The translations under genes and the position numbers were made by a program. Under the pieces are notes generated by a model. That model worked only from the letters and a program-made list of their open reading frames with translations. It had not been told where the DNA came from and did no database searches. 64,000 bases of DNA from Turnera subulata (Eukaryota; Streptophyta; Magnoliopsida; Malpighiales; Passifloraceae), in the NCBI GenBank assembly GCA_028386065.3, contig JAKUCV010007337.1:91376-155375 (forward strand), given 5' to 3'. Below, piece by piece: positions 46,403 through 59,107 of this stretch (positions are counted from its first letter, which is position 1; each line of letters begins with the position of its first letter).

Positions 46403-49400
46403 TGTAACGACCCGAGTAAAATTTCCGTGATTTTTACCAAGCTGTTTTGACTTTTACGGTGGTTAATAAAATTTTTACCGCGGTCAATCAAGAATTTTAC
46501 CAATCCGAGTCAGCATTTCATTATTTTCATTATTATTTTTACTAAATTGTTATTATTATTATTATCGCTACCATTATTTTTATTATTTTTCTAACAAACA
46601 TTAATAGTGATATTATTATTATTCCGATATGGTATTTTTGTTGCATAATTTGCTAATTATAATCTAAAAAGAAATTTAAACGTCGTAATTCGATGAACTC
46701 TATCGGACCGATTTTTACCGAGGGTTTTTCTGGGAACAATCGAGCCTCGTTTCGATCACCGAGGATACATGACGTTCGGGAGTATCTTTTTAATTAACCG
46801 AGCCTCAGAATTTAATTCCGAGGGTTACTCTGGATTTTCGAGCCTTCTTTACAACTAACCGAGCCTTGGTTTTCAATTCCGAGACTTGGACGACGTTCAG
46901 GGGTATTAATCGAATTTTTCGAGCCCAAGTTGTATTTTCGGACTCGGGACGGAAATCCGGTTCGGCCAATCGTGGCTTGCCACATGGCCATTCTTCCTTT
47001 CTTTTCTTTTCTTTTCCCTTTCTTTTCTTTCTTTATCTTTTTCCAGTCGCCGGCCCCTGTTTCCTCTTTGTTTTTTTTCCCCTTTTCTTGTTTATTTTCC
47101 TCTCCTCCTCTCCTGAATTCTTCACGCCGGCCCCTCTCCTTTTTCTTCCATCTTTTCTTCTTTTCTCCCTTTGTCTTTTTCCTCTCTTCTTCTTCTTCAT
47201 TTTTCTTTTCCCTTCACCGCTTCCTCCACGCCTCCCCTGCCAAACCCATCTTCTCCTTACTCTCCTCCTCTTCAATTCCTTTTCCTCCTCTGCCTTCCCC
47301 AAGCAAGCCGCTGCCTCTCCTCTCTCCCTCCCGTTTTCCTTTTTCCTCCCCGCCTTTGCCATCTCTGCCTCCTCCACACACACGCTGCCTTCACTGTCTG
47401 CGACCGACACCACCTTCCTCTTCCTCACGCCTGCTCTCCCACTCACCATCGAGCTACCGCCGCTGCAGCCAGAAGACAACCGTCGCTTCCTCTACTGCCG
47501 ATCCCCTCCGTGCCGCCATCTCTTCCTCCTTGCTGTCCTCTGCCTGTGTTCCGACCAGAGGAACTGTGCTCGGACCACCGTGGATTGAGGTCGTCGCCGC
47601 TGTGGGTGCGCCAACACGTCGTCGTGACTTCCCTTTCTCCTCTTTCCCCCTCGTGCTTCACGATCTGCCCCGCCGTGAGCTCCTGTCCTCTTTGAACCTT
47701 TGACGACATCGCCGACTTCGGTAAGCTGTCTCCTCCAAATCTTTCTTCTTCCTTGGCTTTCGATTTCCAAATCGGATTGGTGATTAACGTTGAGGTGTGT
47801 TTAATTGTTGTGGGTCTGTGTGTTTGAACGGGTGTGGATTTGGGTGTTGCTGTGGGTACGGTTGTTTGAGTTGGTTGTCATGGCGTTGATGACCCTGTTG
47901 TGGACGTGGGTGATGATGCTCGGGGTGGTGGATACTGCCGTGTGGTGGAATACCGGTCACCGGTGTGTGGCCGTGGGGTTGGTATGCTTGCTGATGGCCG
48001 GGTTATTGTCCTGGTGTTGTGGTTTTGGTGTTTTGTTGAAAGATGAACAGTGATAGAGCCACAGAGGAATGTTCTGCTGCCTTCTGTGAACAGTGCTTGG
48101 CCGGAATCCGGCAAGGTTCCGGCGGTCTCAGGAATTTTCCGGCAAGCCCGAAAACTGACCTTTGGGTAAAACCCGAACCCTTGGACATATGCATATTAAC
48201 GAAGCCGAGCCACGATAACGATCCGGACATTAAAAAGACGTTAATTAAACGAACAATTAAATTAATTTTTACCTACGATTTTAATTTTATACCTTGTTTT
48301 ATTTTTAATTATGCTTCTTTTATTTATTTAATCATGCTTTTAATTTTAATTGGGTTGTTAGCAGTTTCAGAGACACATCAGGTGAGGATGGATAACCTTG
48401 GAAATGTGCCCGTAATACTGTGTGTATTTTGTTGTTTGATTGAGCTGCTAAACTGATTATTGACTGTTACTTGATTGCTATGGAATTGTTGTTGCTGTTG
48501 TTGGATTGTGTTAGACTTGTGGTTATTGTGTTGAAAATAATGCTGAACTGTTAACTGTGATTAATTGACGTTATGAGTCCGTTGTTGATTTGGTATGTGG
48601 AATAATCTGAAATAATGGAATGTTGGTAATTGAGGATAGAGTAATGAAACTGGATTGAATTTGAGATGCTGATTTAATTATCACGTGGGAAGTAGTGGTA
48701 CGACTAGATGGTTAGAGACTAGTTCTGTGGTGTCATGGCCGGTTTGGTATGGATATTGGGGATGTTGATCCCGGATGATTTGGTTATTGGGATGTCGATC
48801 CCGGATTTGTTGTTATTGGGATGTTGATCACGGATTGGTTGTGATTGGGATGTTGATCCCGGATTGTGATTTGGCCTGGCATCCGGAATTAGTTAATAAC
48901 GAGGTACGACCCTAGCTTGTCCAGTGACAGGGGCCCGGAAGATAAAATTGGTAATAATAATAATAAATATTCTTTTGGTCTTGGCTCAGCTGTGTTTTGG
49001 TAGAGTCATTGTGTTGTGTTTGTCTGTGTTTACTTCGAAAGTATTATGGTTGACTTCATATCTCTGTTTATCCTTCGTCGGTGAGCACGTCGGACTCACC
49101 CCTCGCCTGCGGGGTTTCATCCCGTAGGAAGAGTTGTTTGTGGTACAGGAACGTACAGGGCAGGCTGCTGTGTACCCTCGGGCAGGACTCGGATCCATTA
49201 GTTGCATCGGGCTTTGCATATGTTGTCATTAAATTAAAAATGCTTCCACTGTGCTGTTGTTATTGAGATTCCCGAAGTCGGGTGTTATGCTTTTGTTGTT
49301 GGGCCGTTGGGCCGATTTTCTGTTGTATTACACAGTTTGTACCACGTGTCGGCACTGTTGTTGGTAATCACTGTATGTCGGGTAAATTTAGGTCGGGGTG

Positions 49401-49405
49401 CTTCA
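46403..49405 (+). repeat. Right LTR of Q (3,003 bp)
   Basis: TGTAACGACCC to GGGGTGCTTCA. It carries a GC/pyrimidine-rich block (46975-47715) with a donor-like GTAAGCTG (47721), the shared GGTGAGGATGGATAACCTTGG segment (48381), and four diverged minisatellite units (48753-48868). Followed by GTTAT. Confidence 0.8.
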
Positions 49406-52288
49406 GTTATATATTTTCCATGTTAATTTTTATTCCATATTCAACATTTTTTTAATTTAGAATCCGTATTTATTCAAGAATTTTTTCTAGCTCCCACAAA
49501 AGTCAATCCACCCAAAAAAGGTAAGGAAATCTTTATTATATAACTAGCCATATTTTAAATTTAATTTCTTCTTTACGATATTAATGATGAAGTATTTAAT
49601 CCATTCAATTTTCCATTTGAAATTGTGAATTTCCACAGAGAGGCACAATTCACTCAAAACTCAACCCTCCCAAAGGTAAGTAAATCTTTATTTCAGATTG
49701 AGCATTATTTTAAATTTAATTCCATATTCTCAATTCTTATTCATAATTTATTCCATCTTACTTGATTTTTAAAGATTTTTTAGAGTATTATATATTCTGC
49801 TTATTTATCATATATCTACATATAGGTTGCCTCACAAAAATTATTTACTAATTATTTTTCTATATTTTATATAAGAAAAATAAATTTTACCAAGAAAAAG
49901 TACTAACAAGTAAATAATAACTTAATTTATTTTAAATTTATTCAAATAAGTAAATATATCAAAAGAAAAAGGATGATTAAAATAAAATCTCTTTCTGGAT
50001 GTATAGTATGGGTGGGATGACAAAGACTATACGAAAATCTCACAAATATTATATGACATAATATGTGACATGACCACTTTGACATCTGTTCAAAATTTGG
50101 TGCTTTGACCAGGCATGAAGTTCTATCATTTATATCTTTTTTATATGATTTCTTGGCCCAAATGTTTCATTTGTAAATGCAAATCGTTATGGAATCATGA
50201 TGTAATTTGAGACTTTTTAAATTTATTTCTTTTATATAAGTCCTTATAATTATATAAAATAATTTTTATTGGTTCACATTAAAATTTATGTCTAGTATAT
50301 AATAAATACATAAAATTAGTAAAAAAATTAACACACATATAAACAATATATCATGTGGCCCGTGTGGAACGAAAGAGCGGTCTAGTATTGTTTATTTCTA
50401 CTACTTTTACCATTTTGTTCATTAGTAACGGTTAGTATGAATTCCACAGTTTTTTTTTTTTGTAATTTTATATTATTTCTCCTATTTCCATTTCTCCTCC
50501 CCTAAGTACTTCCATTCTTCCCTCTTTTATTCTTTACTCGCACTTTCTTTCCTTCCCTTATTTTTCCCCCAAACTCACCTTTTAAGGTGAGGCAGGCTAC
50601 ATGGGCTGGTTTCCTCAATCTTCTCTTGGCATGCAGCAATAATTTCATTGACCATTCTGCAACATCTTTGTCACTCACTAGAATAAAAATAAATACTCTC
50701 TCACAACACTAATGTGGATGACTTGCAAGCCAAATACATTGTTCTGTTCACTCTTGACAGCAACAAGGTTGAATATTGCAAGCAATTGTTGCCTTGCCTG
50801 TCCTAGAAGCCAAACATAAATAATGGAGGTTATTTTGGTCATACTCAATTGCTAATGACACCAAAATTTTTTTATATATATATATAATTTGGACAAAAAG
50901 AACATATTAAAAACAATATTTTGATGGATGTAGAGCAATTTAGCAAATTCAAGCATTTTTGTCTGTTGGCTCCTCCATCACTGGGTGATGTCGTTTACAG
51001 TGGGTTTCAAAAGTGTTCCAGAAGCTGTATTATTTTGCATGATTTTTGTTTAACTCGAATTTTTAATCTACTAATTACGTCTGCATTGTAGAATTCAAGT
51101 GAGGCAGAGGATTGAAAGCCTCTGGAGGGGAGTATGGACTGTTGTGTGGGGGCTTTCCTTTTAACCTTTTTCTTTTCCCTCTTTTTCTCATCAAAAGACC
51201 TAACCTAACCCATCACTTTCATTCCAAGCAAAACTCTACAAGCAACCGACACTCTCTTGAGTCTTGAAGGAATCTGTAGCTTAAGATTTTTTTTTTTCCC
51301 CAAACTCTGTGCAAAAAGGAACTTGTCATAAAATAAGTTAGCAGGATCTGCAGTTCTTACTTTTTGGTGAGAAGTTATTTAAAGCTTATTATGTTTCAAT
51401 ATGTCTTTATTCTTTTGAATTTATTTTTCTTTACTATTGTTATAAGTCTTAGTTTTAATCTTTATGTTAGAGGATTTTTCAGTTCCTTTTTTGTAATAGT
51501 TTTGGAGTTTTTACACTTAATTTGTATCAAATTTTGTTGTTTTTCTATGTACTTTTTTCAAATTTAATGAAACCATTCTATCCGACTTTTATAAAAAAAG
51601 AAAATAAAAAGAGGAACCATCCACACACAGACACACACATACATACATGACACACTTATATATGCAGTATGCTGGTTTTTCACCATGTCTTGGAACACTT
51701 TATTCTTTGGCTCACATTTATCCAAAGCAACATTTCCCTTTTGCTTTTTTGTCCAAATCCAAAAGTAAAACATGATTTCATTTTCAGGGAGGGATCAAAC
51801 TCGCAGTATATTATTATTTTTTTGTCGAACAGTATATTATTATTAGTATTGCAGATTAATATAATATAGGAAGATAAATATCCTGTAGAACCCTATCAGA
51901 GAAGGCATTCTCCCAGGTGGGTCCCCACTGGACCATTCTTTCGGTTGTCAGCTTTAGGCAGCAAAGCAGGATGATCAAGCCAACCCACCTCACCTCACCT
52001 CTCATATCTATCCAAAACAAAGCTAAATTCTTCACGCTCCAAAGAGCAACAGGACACCATGAAGCGGTGGCCTTAGCTCTCTCCTCATTAACCCCTCCAA
52101 TCCATCATGAAAATTCCACACATAACTCCATGACTAGCCAACCTTCCTTGATCTAATAATTCCACACACAAGAAGAAGAAGAAGAAGAATCACCATCAAA
52201 ATTCCATATATATATCAACCCTTCTCCTTGATCAAATTTTCTCTCACAGTGAACAAAAACCATATATAAGCAAAAAAAGAAGAAAAAA
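49406..52288. other. Intergenic and promoter region upstream of the DUF6821 gene
   Basis: AT-rich unique sequence without a recognisable gene. Two similar phrases (AAAAGTCAATCCACCC near 49500 and CTCAACCCTCCCAAAGG near 49660), each followed by GTAAG, might be old leader exons. Close to the gene: a TATATATATC box (52207-52216), a CTCACAGTGAAC leader, and a GAA-repeat run (52173-52188). Confidence 0.4.
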
Positions 52289-53567
52289 ATGGATCTTGAT
52301 GAGTGGGAGCTACTTCCCCGTGATGGGTTTCTTGATTACCATGAAGATGGTGAGAAGAAATATGTAGCTTCAAACAAGAGAAGTTCCAACACAAATACTT
52401 TGTTTGACATGAACTACTTCATGTGTCCTTCTTCACCTCCTAGGAAGTTGAGGGGTGTGCCCAATCAAGTTGTTCCACTTACAATACAACTGGAACCAAT
52501 CACAACACCAACAGCAGCACCGACACCATCTCTAGCTGCAAAAGGTTGCAGCAAGGAGGAACAAGAATATGGCATGTCTAGAGAAGTCACTAAGGTACCT
52601 ATTGACATGACTGTGGTGGTGCCTTCGCTGATCATGCCAAAAGTCAAAGATCCTGACTATGTAGGATCAAGAGATCAAGAAGCTGATCAAGACTCAGTTT
52701 CACAAGTTTTCTTCAAGAAATTGAAGGAATCTGAATTTGTCGACATGAAATTGGACTCCCCAAAGTCCCCCACAAGAATCTTTTTGCCTCCTCAAATTGA
52801 TGCTGCCAGCTTCAACTTTGAGGACAATAGTGAGGCCTTGGAGGCCGCCAAGATACCTTCTCCAAGAATCAAGAACATGGAAAATGAAAGTGCAAAACAC
52901 CAGCAAGTTATTTGGGAGGAGAATAGTGGTGCCGCCAATTTGTGGAAGTGGAGCTTGACTGGTATAGGTGCGATTTGCTCCTTTGGTGTTGCCGCTGCTA
53001 CCATCTGTATCCTCATCTTTGGAAGCCACCAAAAAAGCATGAAGCAACAGGAGAACCAGAAACTGAGGTTCCAGATTTACTCTGATGACAAGGCTAGTCC
53101 AACATCAAATCATTGCTCTTCCCATATTTAAATTATGCCCAAATTTTGTTCTTTCACCAAGTACTCAGTATGTTTTAACATAATTGTCATTATAGTTCTC
53201 TTATATCATTCTGGTCTTTCCCAGGTATTTCAAGATGCTCTCTTTTACGTATTGATCAAGTAGAGTCGTCCATGATCTTACCAAGAAAACAATTTTGCAT
53301 ATCTTGTTCTTGTCGTTACAAAATTTGGGCAGCTGAAAGGCTGCTACCTCAATGAAGCAAAGTAGCTAATAAATTTTTTAATGTGATTTGGTGGTCATTA
53401 TGCAAAAGATAAGATGACTTTCTCATAATGGCAGCAAAGCTAATAGGAACTAACTTTTGCTACAGAGAATTAAGGAAGTGGTTCAACAGGCGACAATGTC
53501 AGCTGCTAGAGGAGTTCCCTTCACTAGTGGTCACATTACCTATGGTGGATATTATGAAGGGCTTTGA
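52289..53567 (+). CDS. Plant-specific DUF6821-type membrane protein, 2 exons, GC-AG intron
   Basis: Exon 1 is 52289-53092 (268 codons), exon 2 is 53466-53567 (34 codons with TGA), total 301 aa. It starts MDLDEWELLPRDGFLDYHED, a hallmark of this plant family of unknown function. The middle is low-complexity and acidic with conserved patches (SQVFFKKLKESEFVDMKLDS, SPKSPTRIFLPPQID). LWKWSLTGIGAICSFGVAAA followed by TICILIFG is a single membrane helix, then QQENQKLRFQIYSDDK. Reading on past exon 1 gives only 12 unrelated residues and a stop; skipping 53093-53465 restores the family C terminus (RIKEVVQQATMSAARGVPF, ITYGGYYEGL). The donor is then AAG|GCTAGT, i.e. GC rather than GT; the acceptor is TTTTGCTACAG. 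Function unknown. Confidence 0.85.
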
Positions 53568-55068
53568 AGAGTCAACAGCAGCCCAATTGCTCCTTCCTTA
53601 CTCGCATCAGAATTGTAAGGTTTATGGAATTTCCTATTCTAGTTCAGTGTAAGGTTTATGGGTCGGGTCACCATATTTTGTACATAAGACCATATATAAT
53701 TTTCACATGGGATGTTTTATGTAGATTCCTATAAATGATGTTTGTTTCAGAGATTCCATATGTACTAGTGCCTGCTTGTTTCAGGTTTGTATTTGTAGAT
53801 TCATTAGCTCGTGTGTGTCTGGGTGTGTTCCATGTATTCTCTTCTTTTTTTGTCGAATTCCATGTATTCTCTTCAAAAACAAGCTTGTCATTGATTGAAT
53901 GAGTATTTGGGTGCATAGAATACCCAACCATATAAAGAAAGATTTTAAGTAGAAAAGAATATGTTAAATAAGCAAGACTTGGTACCAAATGATAATGGGA
54001 TTATCAAATATCTTAACCAATAAAGCTGGATTAGTTTATGTGTTATTCTTATGCGTTTGTCAACACACGAGTTGATAAATCTATTGGCCGCTTAACGCTG
54101 GTTTTGTCCTTATCTTGGATAATTCCATACGGAGTCCTATAACTTATTTCGAAATTCCATTTGAGTCCTATAACATCAAAATGAGCGTCCTATAATATTT
54201 AAAAAAGTACCGTCCATATTTCTATTATTTTTGTTTCGTTATCTTTGACTTTTCAAGTCCACGTCAGATCCATATCACTGTTGATAGGGATAACATGCCA
54301 CATCAGTTGCCACATCGGCAATTTAAAAACAAATCTTTAATCGTTTTTTTAGGAAAAAAATAATAAATCAAACCCAAAATACAGCACTTTCATCACTTTA
54401 AAACAACTTTAATCTATACACTATATAAAAGCACCAATTTCATAAAAGCAAAAAAAAAAAACCAGAAAAACACATAGTCGATAATTAACATTGATTCTAA
54501 AAAAGAAATAGAATTGTACCAAAAAACGGGTATTGTAATCAGCAATAATCAAGAAAACGTATAGTCGGCAATTCATTAATTAATTATTAACATTGATTAA
54601 AAAAATAGAATTCTACCAAAAAACGGGAATAGAATTCTACCAAAACCGGAATTATAGTCGGCAATAACCAAGAAAAACGTATAGTCCGCAATTCATTAAT
54701 TAATTATTAACATTGATTCAAAAAAAAAATAGAATTCTACATGAGATGTTCTTCACCCTCGAGAACTGGAGAATCACCCCCTGTGCATCATCTCCAAGCG
54801 AAAGCTAATAATTGGTAGGATACACCTTGCATCCTCAGACATCAAGTCCTTACGTGTACATTGGAATTCATCGACCCAACTGAAGAGTATTTGACGTGGA
54901 ATGATCATTTTTATGGAATTGTACTAAAAGTCCACAATCGAAACAAGGTAGTCGATTTGCTACCGGTTTCAAACTTTTTCCTAAAAAACGTATAGTGGGC
55001 AATTCATTAATTAATTATTAACATTGATTCTAAAAAAAGAAATAGAGTTCTACTAAAAACTTAGTCAG
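53568..55068. other. Intergenic, with an imperfect repeat array near its right end
   Basis: No gene. 54120-54310 resembles a short dispersed element (CCTATAACTTATTTCG and GTCCTATAACATC). Copies of AACGTATAGTCGGCAATTC plus ATTAATTAATTATTAACATTG occur near 54555, 54675 and 54986, with a shorter one near 54470; the first two full copies are 120 bp apart. Confidence 0.5.
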
Positions 55069-55547
55069 TGTTGTAAAATTGGGGAAGATTTTCACTATTT
55101 GATGGAATAATACAACCTTGATCAAGGTAATAATACAATTTTGGTAATAATAATACACATTTGATAATAATATGTAGAAGAGGAAAATAAATTTAGATGG
55201 AGGGAGATTGGAAGAGAAGTGTATGGAATGAGAAGAGAGTGAAGTTTATGGTGGGTTGTAAGTGTATGAAAGTGAAGGAATGAAGGGGTATTTATAGTTG
55301 GAAATGGGAGGATAAAAACAAATAAGTATGATTAAGTTAAAAGTATAAAATCAAAGGGATGTTAGGTAAAGGAAGATGATATTAAAATTATGACAAATGG
55401 AATTATGGAGGGTAATTAGCCAAAGAGATAATTCCAAGTAGAAATTTGGTGTATGGGTAAAGTATTTATCGGGGGTAAATTCGGGTATGGTAAAAATGAG
55501 TTTTACTGGATGGTAACAATGACATTCACCATAATTTATTTATAACA
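55069..55547 (-). repeat. 3' LTR of copia B
   Basis: 479 bp, same length as its partner at 61187-61665 and differing by only a few bases by eye. Confidence 0.9.
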
Positions 55548-58480
55548 CTCCCCCTTGAATGTCATTGCACCTTAGATAGAATACGCTTAGGAAGTACTGC
55601 CTCGTTAAAAACCTTACCAAGAAAAACCCAGTGGGACAAAAACTTGGTGAAGGGAAAAAGAGTGCAGTGCGTATTCTACTCCCCCTGATTTTGGCATCCC
55701 TTGATATCTCGAATCCTCCATAAACCAATCCTCTTCATCAATTCTTCAAAAGTTGTAGTAGGAACTGATTTTGTAAATAAATCTGTCAGATGTCACTTGA
55801 ATGATTCTTGATGTATCCTCCCTTCAATTGGGCAATGCAGCTAGCATTATCTTCATAAATCGTCATTGAAACATCTTCCTCACTAACTAATCCATATGAA
55901 TCTTGACTATGCTACATCATCGATATTAGCTAAGCACATTCTCGGCTAACTTCATGTATGAACACAATTTCTCCATTATTTGAAGAGGCAACAACGATAG
56001 TTTATTTTCTGGTCATAATGGTACTTGATGTATCTGCCTGTGCTTTATGTGGATCAAATAAAAGACCTACATCTGCAAAACAAACTAGATGCACCTTGGC
56101 CTCACAAGGTTAAAATAATTCCATATACCAAGATAATAGAATATGTATTTATATTTATATTCCAATATAAATATGTTAGAGCAAAATTATATTTTGCAAA
56201 TAAATTTATAGCAAAAGCTTCAGGCTTTATGTTACTAGCAAGATAAATTGCACTTAGATAGGGTACTTCAGGACCAATCTAATTCTTTATGAGATTTTTC
56301 ATCATAGCACGACATTTGGAAGCTTCTCCAGGAGTTCCAATAATACTTAAATTAGAAAAACACATATGAATTATCAACATAAGCAAAAATAAATTCATGC
56401 ACATACTTTATACTATGCACATGCAAATTGGTTTAAACCATCAATTTAACTTAATTTTGTATATTCCCGGGAATTAGTTGCTTCAAGCAACTTGAATCCT
56501 TCAGGGATTCTTTTATATACGTCATGATATATGGATCCATAGAAATATAGGCTGTAAGGGCATCTATTAGATGCGTTTCTAATTTTTCATATTATGCCAG
56601 ACTTATCAAAAATAATTGCATCCACCACAAGGGAGTATATCTCCTCACAATTAATATCAAGTCGTTTGGGTAAAACCTTGCGCGATAAGCCGTGCTTTGA
56701 ATTTCTCTATTATGATTTCCTTTTTGCACAAATACCCATTTTTCAATCGACTGGTTCTACACCATCTGGTGTACGGACTACAGGTCCGGAAAATATCTTG
56801 CTTCACTTGCGAGTCTAACACAGCCTTAATCATGTTTCTCAATTTGACCAATCATTCTACGCCTACATTGACCACTAGATGTAAGTTCATGATCCTCATT
56901 TTATTTTAGCGCTATATTATAAATAAAATAAGTATTCCGTAGACGATTACTTTACGTCGGTTCCATCTTATTCCTGACACTGTAATTGAGATCTCGTCAT
57001 ACTTATTTATTTCAGGTACCTGAGTTACTTCTGGAACTTTATCAATTGTGTCAGAAAACCTCTTCTGGAGGACATTTAATATAAACCTCTTCTGGAGGCC
57101 ATCATTTCTAACTAGGGCCATCTTATCTCTTTTGCTCCTTTCTCTCTATCGAGAATTTTGTTTTCTTTTGGAACCGAGTATTTTCTACGCTTCTTGCGTA
57201 CTTCAGATTCATTTGCATACTATACTTGTTCTTCTGGAACATTAATTTGAACAGGAGCATTTGCAGCTGGTATATAAGATTTGGTCACTTTATGTATCTG
57301 GCAATTTCATATCAATTTTCCTACAAATGAATCATCTTTTGAACTTCAGGTTCATACAAATTTGTCTGAGGATCAACAACTATATATTGATAATATATTT
57401 CAATAATATCTTGATCCAGCTGCTCATTTTCTCCCCCTGATGTTGGGTATACACACATATCGAATTAACAATAAGCAAATCTTGCTATAAATGAATCTCC
57501 AATACTTTAGTCAATAGTTTCAATAACGTTGTAATTGATGGAGATTCATACCCAACATCTATTCCCAATCTTCTTTAAGGACCAACTTTACTATGCTGTG
57601 TTGGAGCATTTGGTACATAATCAACGGTCCAAAGATGGGAGATATTTTGTGACCAATAACCAATTAAATGGGGAGACCTTATGATAACTTGTTGGCTTGA
57701 TGCACACAAATGCTGCTGTGAAGGCCCTCTCCCCGAGGGACCCACCAAACCCAGGTATTGTTACATCACATCCCTCAGCCCACACCTCTTGGGTTTAATC
57801 CTTTACCATGCTGCAGCACTAGGGATTCGAACTCGGGACGTGATGCTTTTTATCCCCCTCAAGGAGAGCACCTTCACCAACTCAGCTGCAGATGAGTTGG
57901 TGAAGGTGCTCTCCTTGAGGGGGATAAAAAGCATCACGTCCCGAGTTCGAATCCCTAGTGCTGCAGCATCGTAAAGGATTAAACCCAAGAGGTGTGGGCT
58001 GAGGGATGTGATGTAACAATACCTGAATATGGTGGGTCCCTCGGGGAGAGGGCCTTCACAGCTGCTGCGTGTAAAATGCCATTTTCTCAAATAGTTATAT
58101 TTCATTAATGGTCCTGCAATCAATTGTCAATGTTCCCCCAGATATGTTTGGGTTTATTTCCAATGATATACGTTACCTATTGAAGAAATATACCAGCATT
58201 ATCTAGACATATAGTCTAATAATATAAGTAGGGATATGTACCCGCAAGTGGCCAAATTATTAAATAAGTGCGCACAATGCTAACTTGCGTCACACAATGG
58301 ACCATCTATTACCTAGATGGTCAACACGACAGATTTATTAGTCTGCGTTCATGTCCCTGTATTATTCCCAAACTTGCTGGTGATTTTAGGCCAATCTCAT
58401 CTTAGGAAGGCCGTAATTAATTTCGCAGCAAACAAACACATGGAAATTCATTGATTATAAAACATCTGGTTTTTCAATGA
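55548..58480 (-). pseudogene. Remnant of copia pol in element B
   Basis: Minus-strand pieces parallel to element A: RNase H (ADVGLLFDPHKAQ near 56040-56080), RT (VVRT-like segment and NGYLCKKEIIIEKFKARLIA, 56660-56760), and integrase near 57570-57640 and 58330-58400. Interrupted by stops, frameshifts and the 344-bp foldback element at 57717-58060. Confidence 0.75.
57717..58060. mobile_element. 344-bp foldback element made of two inverted SINE-like arms
   Basis: A near-perfect palindrome: TGTGAAGGCCCTCTCC at 57717 pairs with GGAGAGGGCCTTCACA ending at 58060, and the arms stay complementary over about 165 bp with only a handful of mismatches around a short centre (near 57888). Each arm contains a tRNA-type B box, GAGTTCGAATCCC, and a weaker A-box-like GTTGGTGAAGGTG, pointing outward from the centre. 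Both sides are flanked by GCTGC(TG) (57712 and 58061), a target duplication. Copia A has an empty site at the same position (CTGCTGCATG near 28131), so the element entered B as a unit after A and B split. Confidence 0.8.
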
Positions 58481-59039
58481 ATGATCCAATAAATTTCGTG
58501 CATCATTATTGACCCGGGGTGGCCCAACCGGTCATGCCAAACAATAAGTCCATGTACCAACTTCAAGTTGGTGCCAGCTTCAGGCTAGATAACTTAGAAA
58601 AATTATTTACCAGCTTCTGGCTGGTGTATATAAGCTATAAATCACATATCTATCTACCAACTTCTAGTTGGTCTCAGCTTCGGGCTGTGCAAACTGTGTA
58701 TTTAAACACTTAAAATTGCTAGCTTCAGGCTAGTGCATTCCAGTTTCTGGCTGGATATGGTAAGTTTCAATTACTCAATTGCTAGCTTCAGGCTGCAATA
58801 CATGTGTCATTATTAGGCTTATTTCTGCCACTCATGTCGGAAAAGATCAGAATTATTGAGCAATAATTAAAGTAGTGGCAAACATTTCCAAAAAACAAAA
58901 CCTCGAAGATTGAAAAGCATTGGAGTTTACTGAAAAATAATGCAAAGTTTTTAATTACCGAAAAATCTTCTGGATCTTTTCGGAGATAGAAAAAGAGTCC
59001 ACATTTGAAAAACTGACACCTAGCTGTCTAATCTCAGAC

Positions 59040-59045
59040 TATAAG
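59040..59045 (+). promoter_or_regulatory. TATA-like box of ORF-II copy B
   Basis: TATAAG, 68 nt before the ATG, same spacing as copy A, with a G-then-A-rich leader (GGGGGAGGCGGTTGAGACAG, then AACAAGACAAGAAAAATG). Confidence 0.5.
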
Positions 59046-59107
59046 AGGGGGAGGCGGTTGAGACAGGAAGATTCAGAAAACTCAGAAAACTCAACAAGAC
59101 AAGAAAA

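Larger units (their letters stand above)
32314..49405 (+). mobile_element. Outer long-LTR Ty3-gypsy element 'Q', rearranged and containing nested elements
   Basis: Left LTR begins TGTAACGACCCGG (32314); right LTR (46403-49405) begins TGTAACGACCCGA and ends GGTCGGGGTGCTTCA. A polypurine tract (AGGAGGGTAGAA) after TTTCGGGGACGAAATT precedes the right LTR, as in Tekay/Del-like chromoviruses. Flanks GCTAT and GTTAT match at 4 of 5 bases, a plausible target duplication. Left and right LTRs agree only up to about 33807; beyond that lie R fragments and the complete element P. No gag-pol of Q itself is recognisable. Confidence 0.7.

Noticed and set aside
57681..58123. Overlapping 97- and 106-aa ORFs on both strands with nearly the same protein
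   Set aside because: They are the two arms of the foldback element read on opposite strands, not genes.
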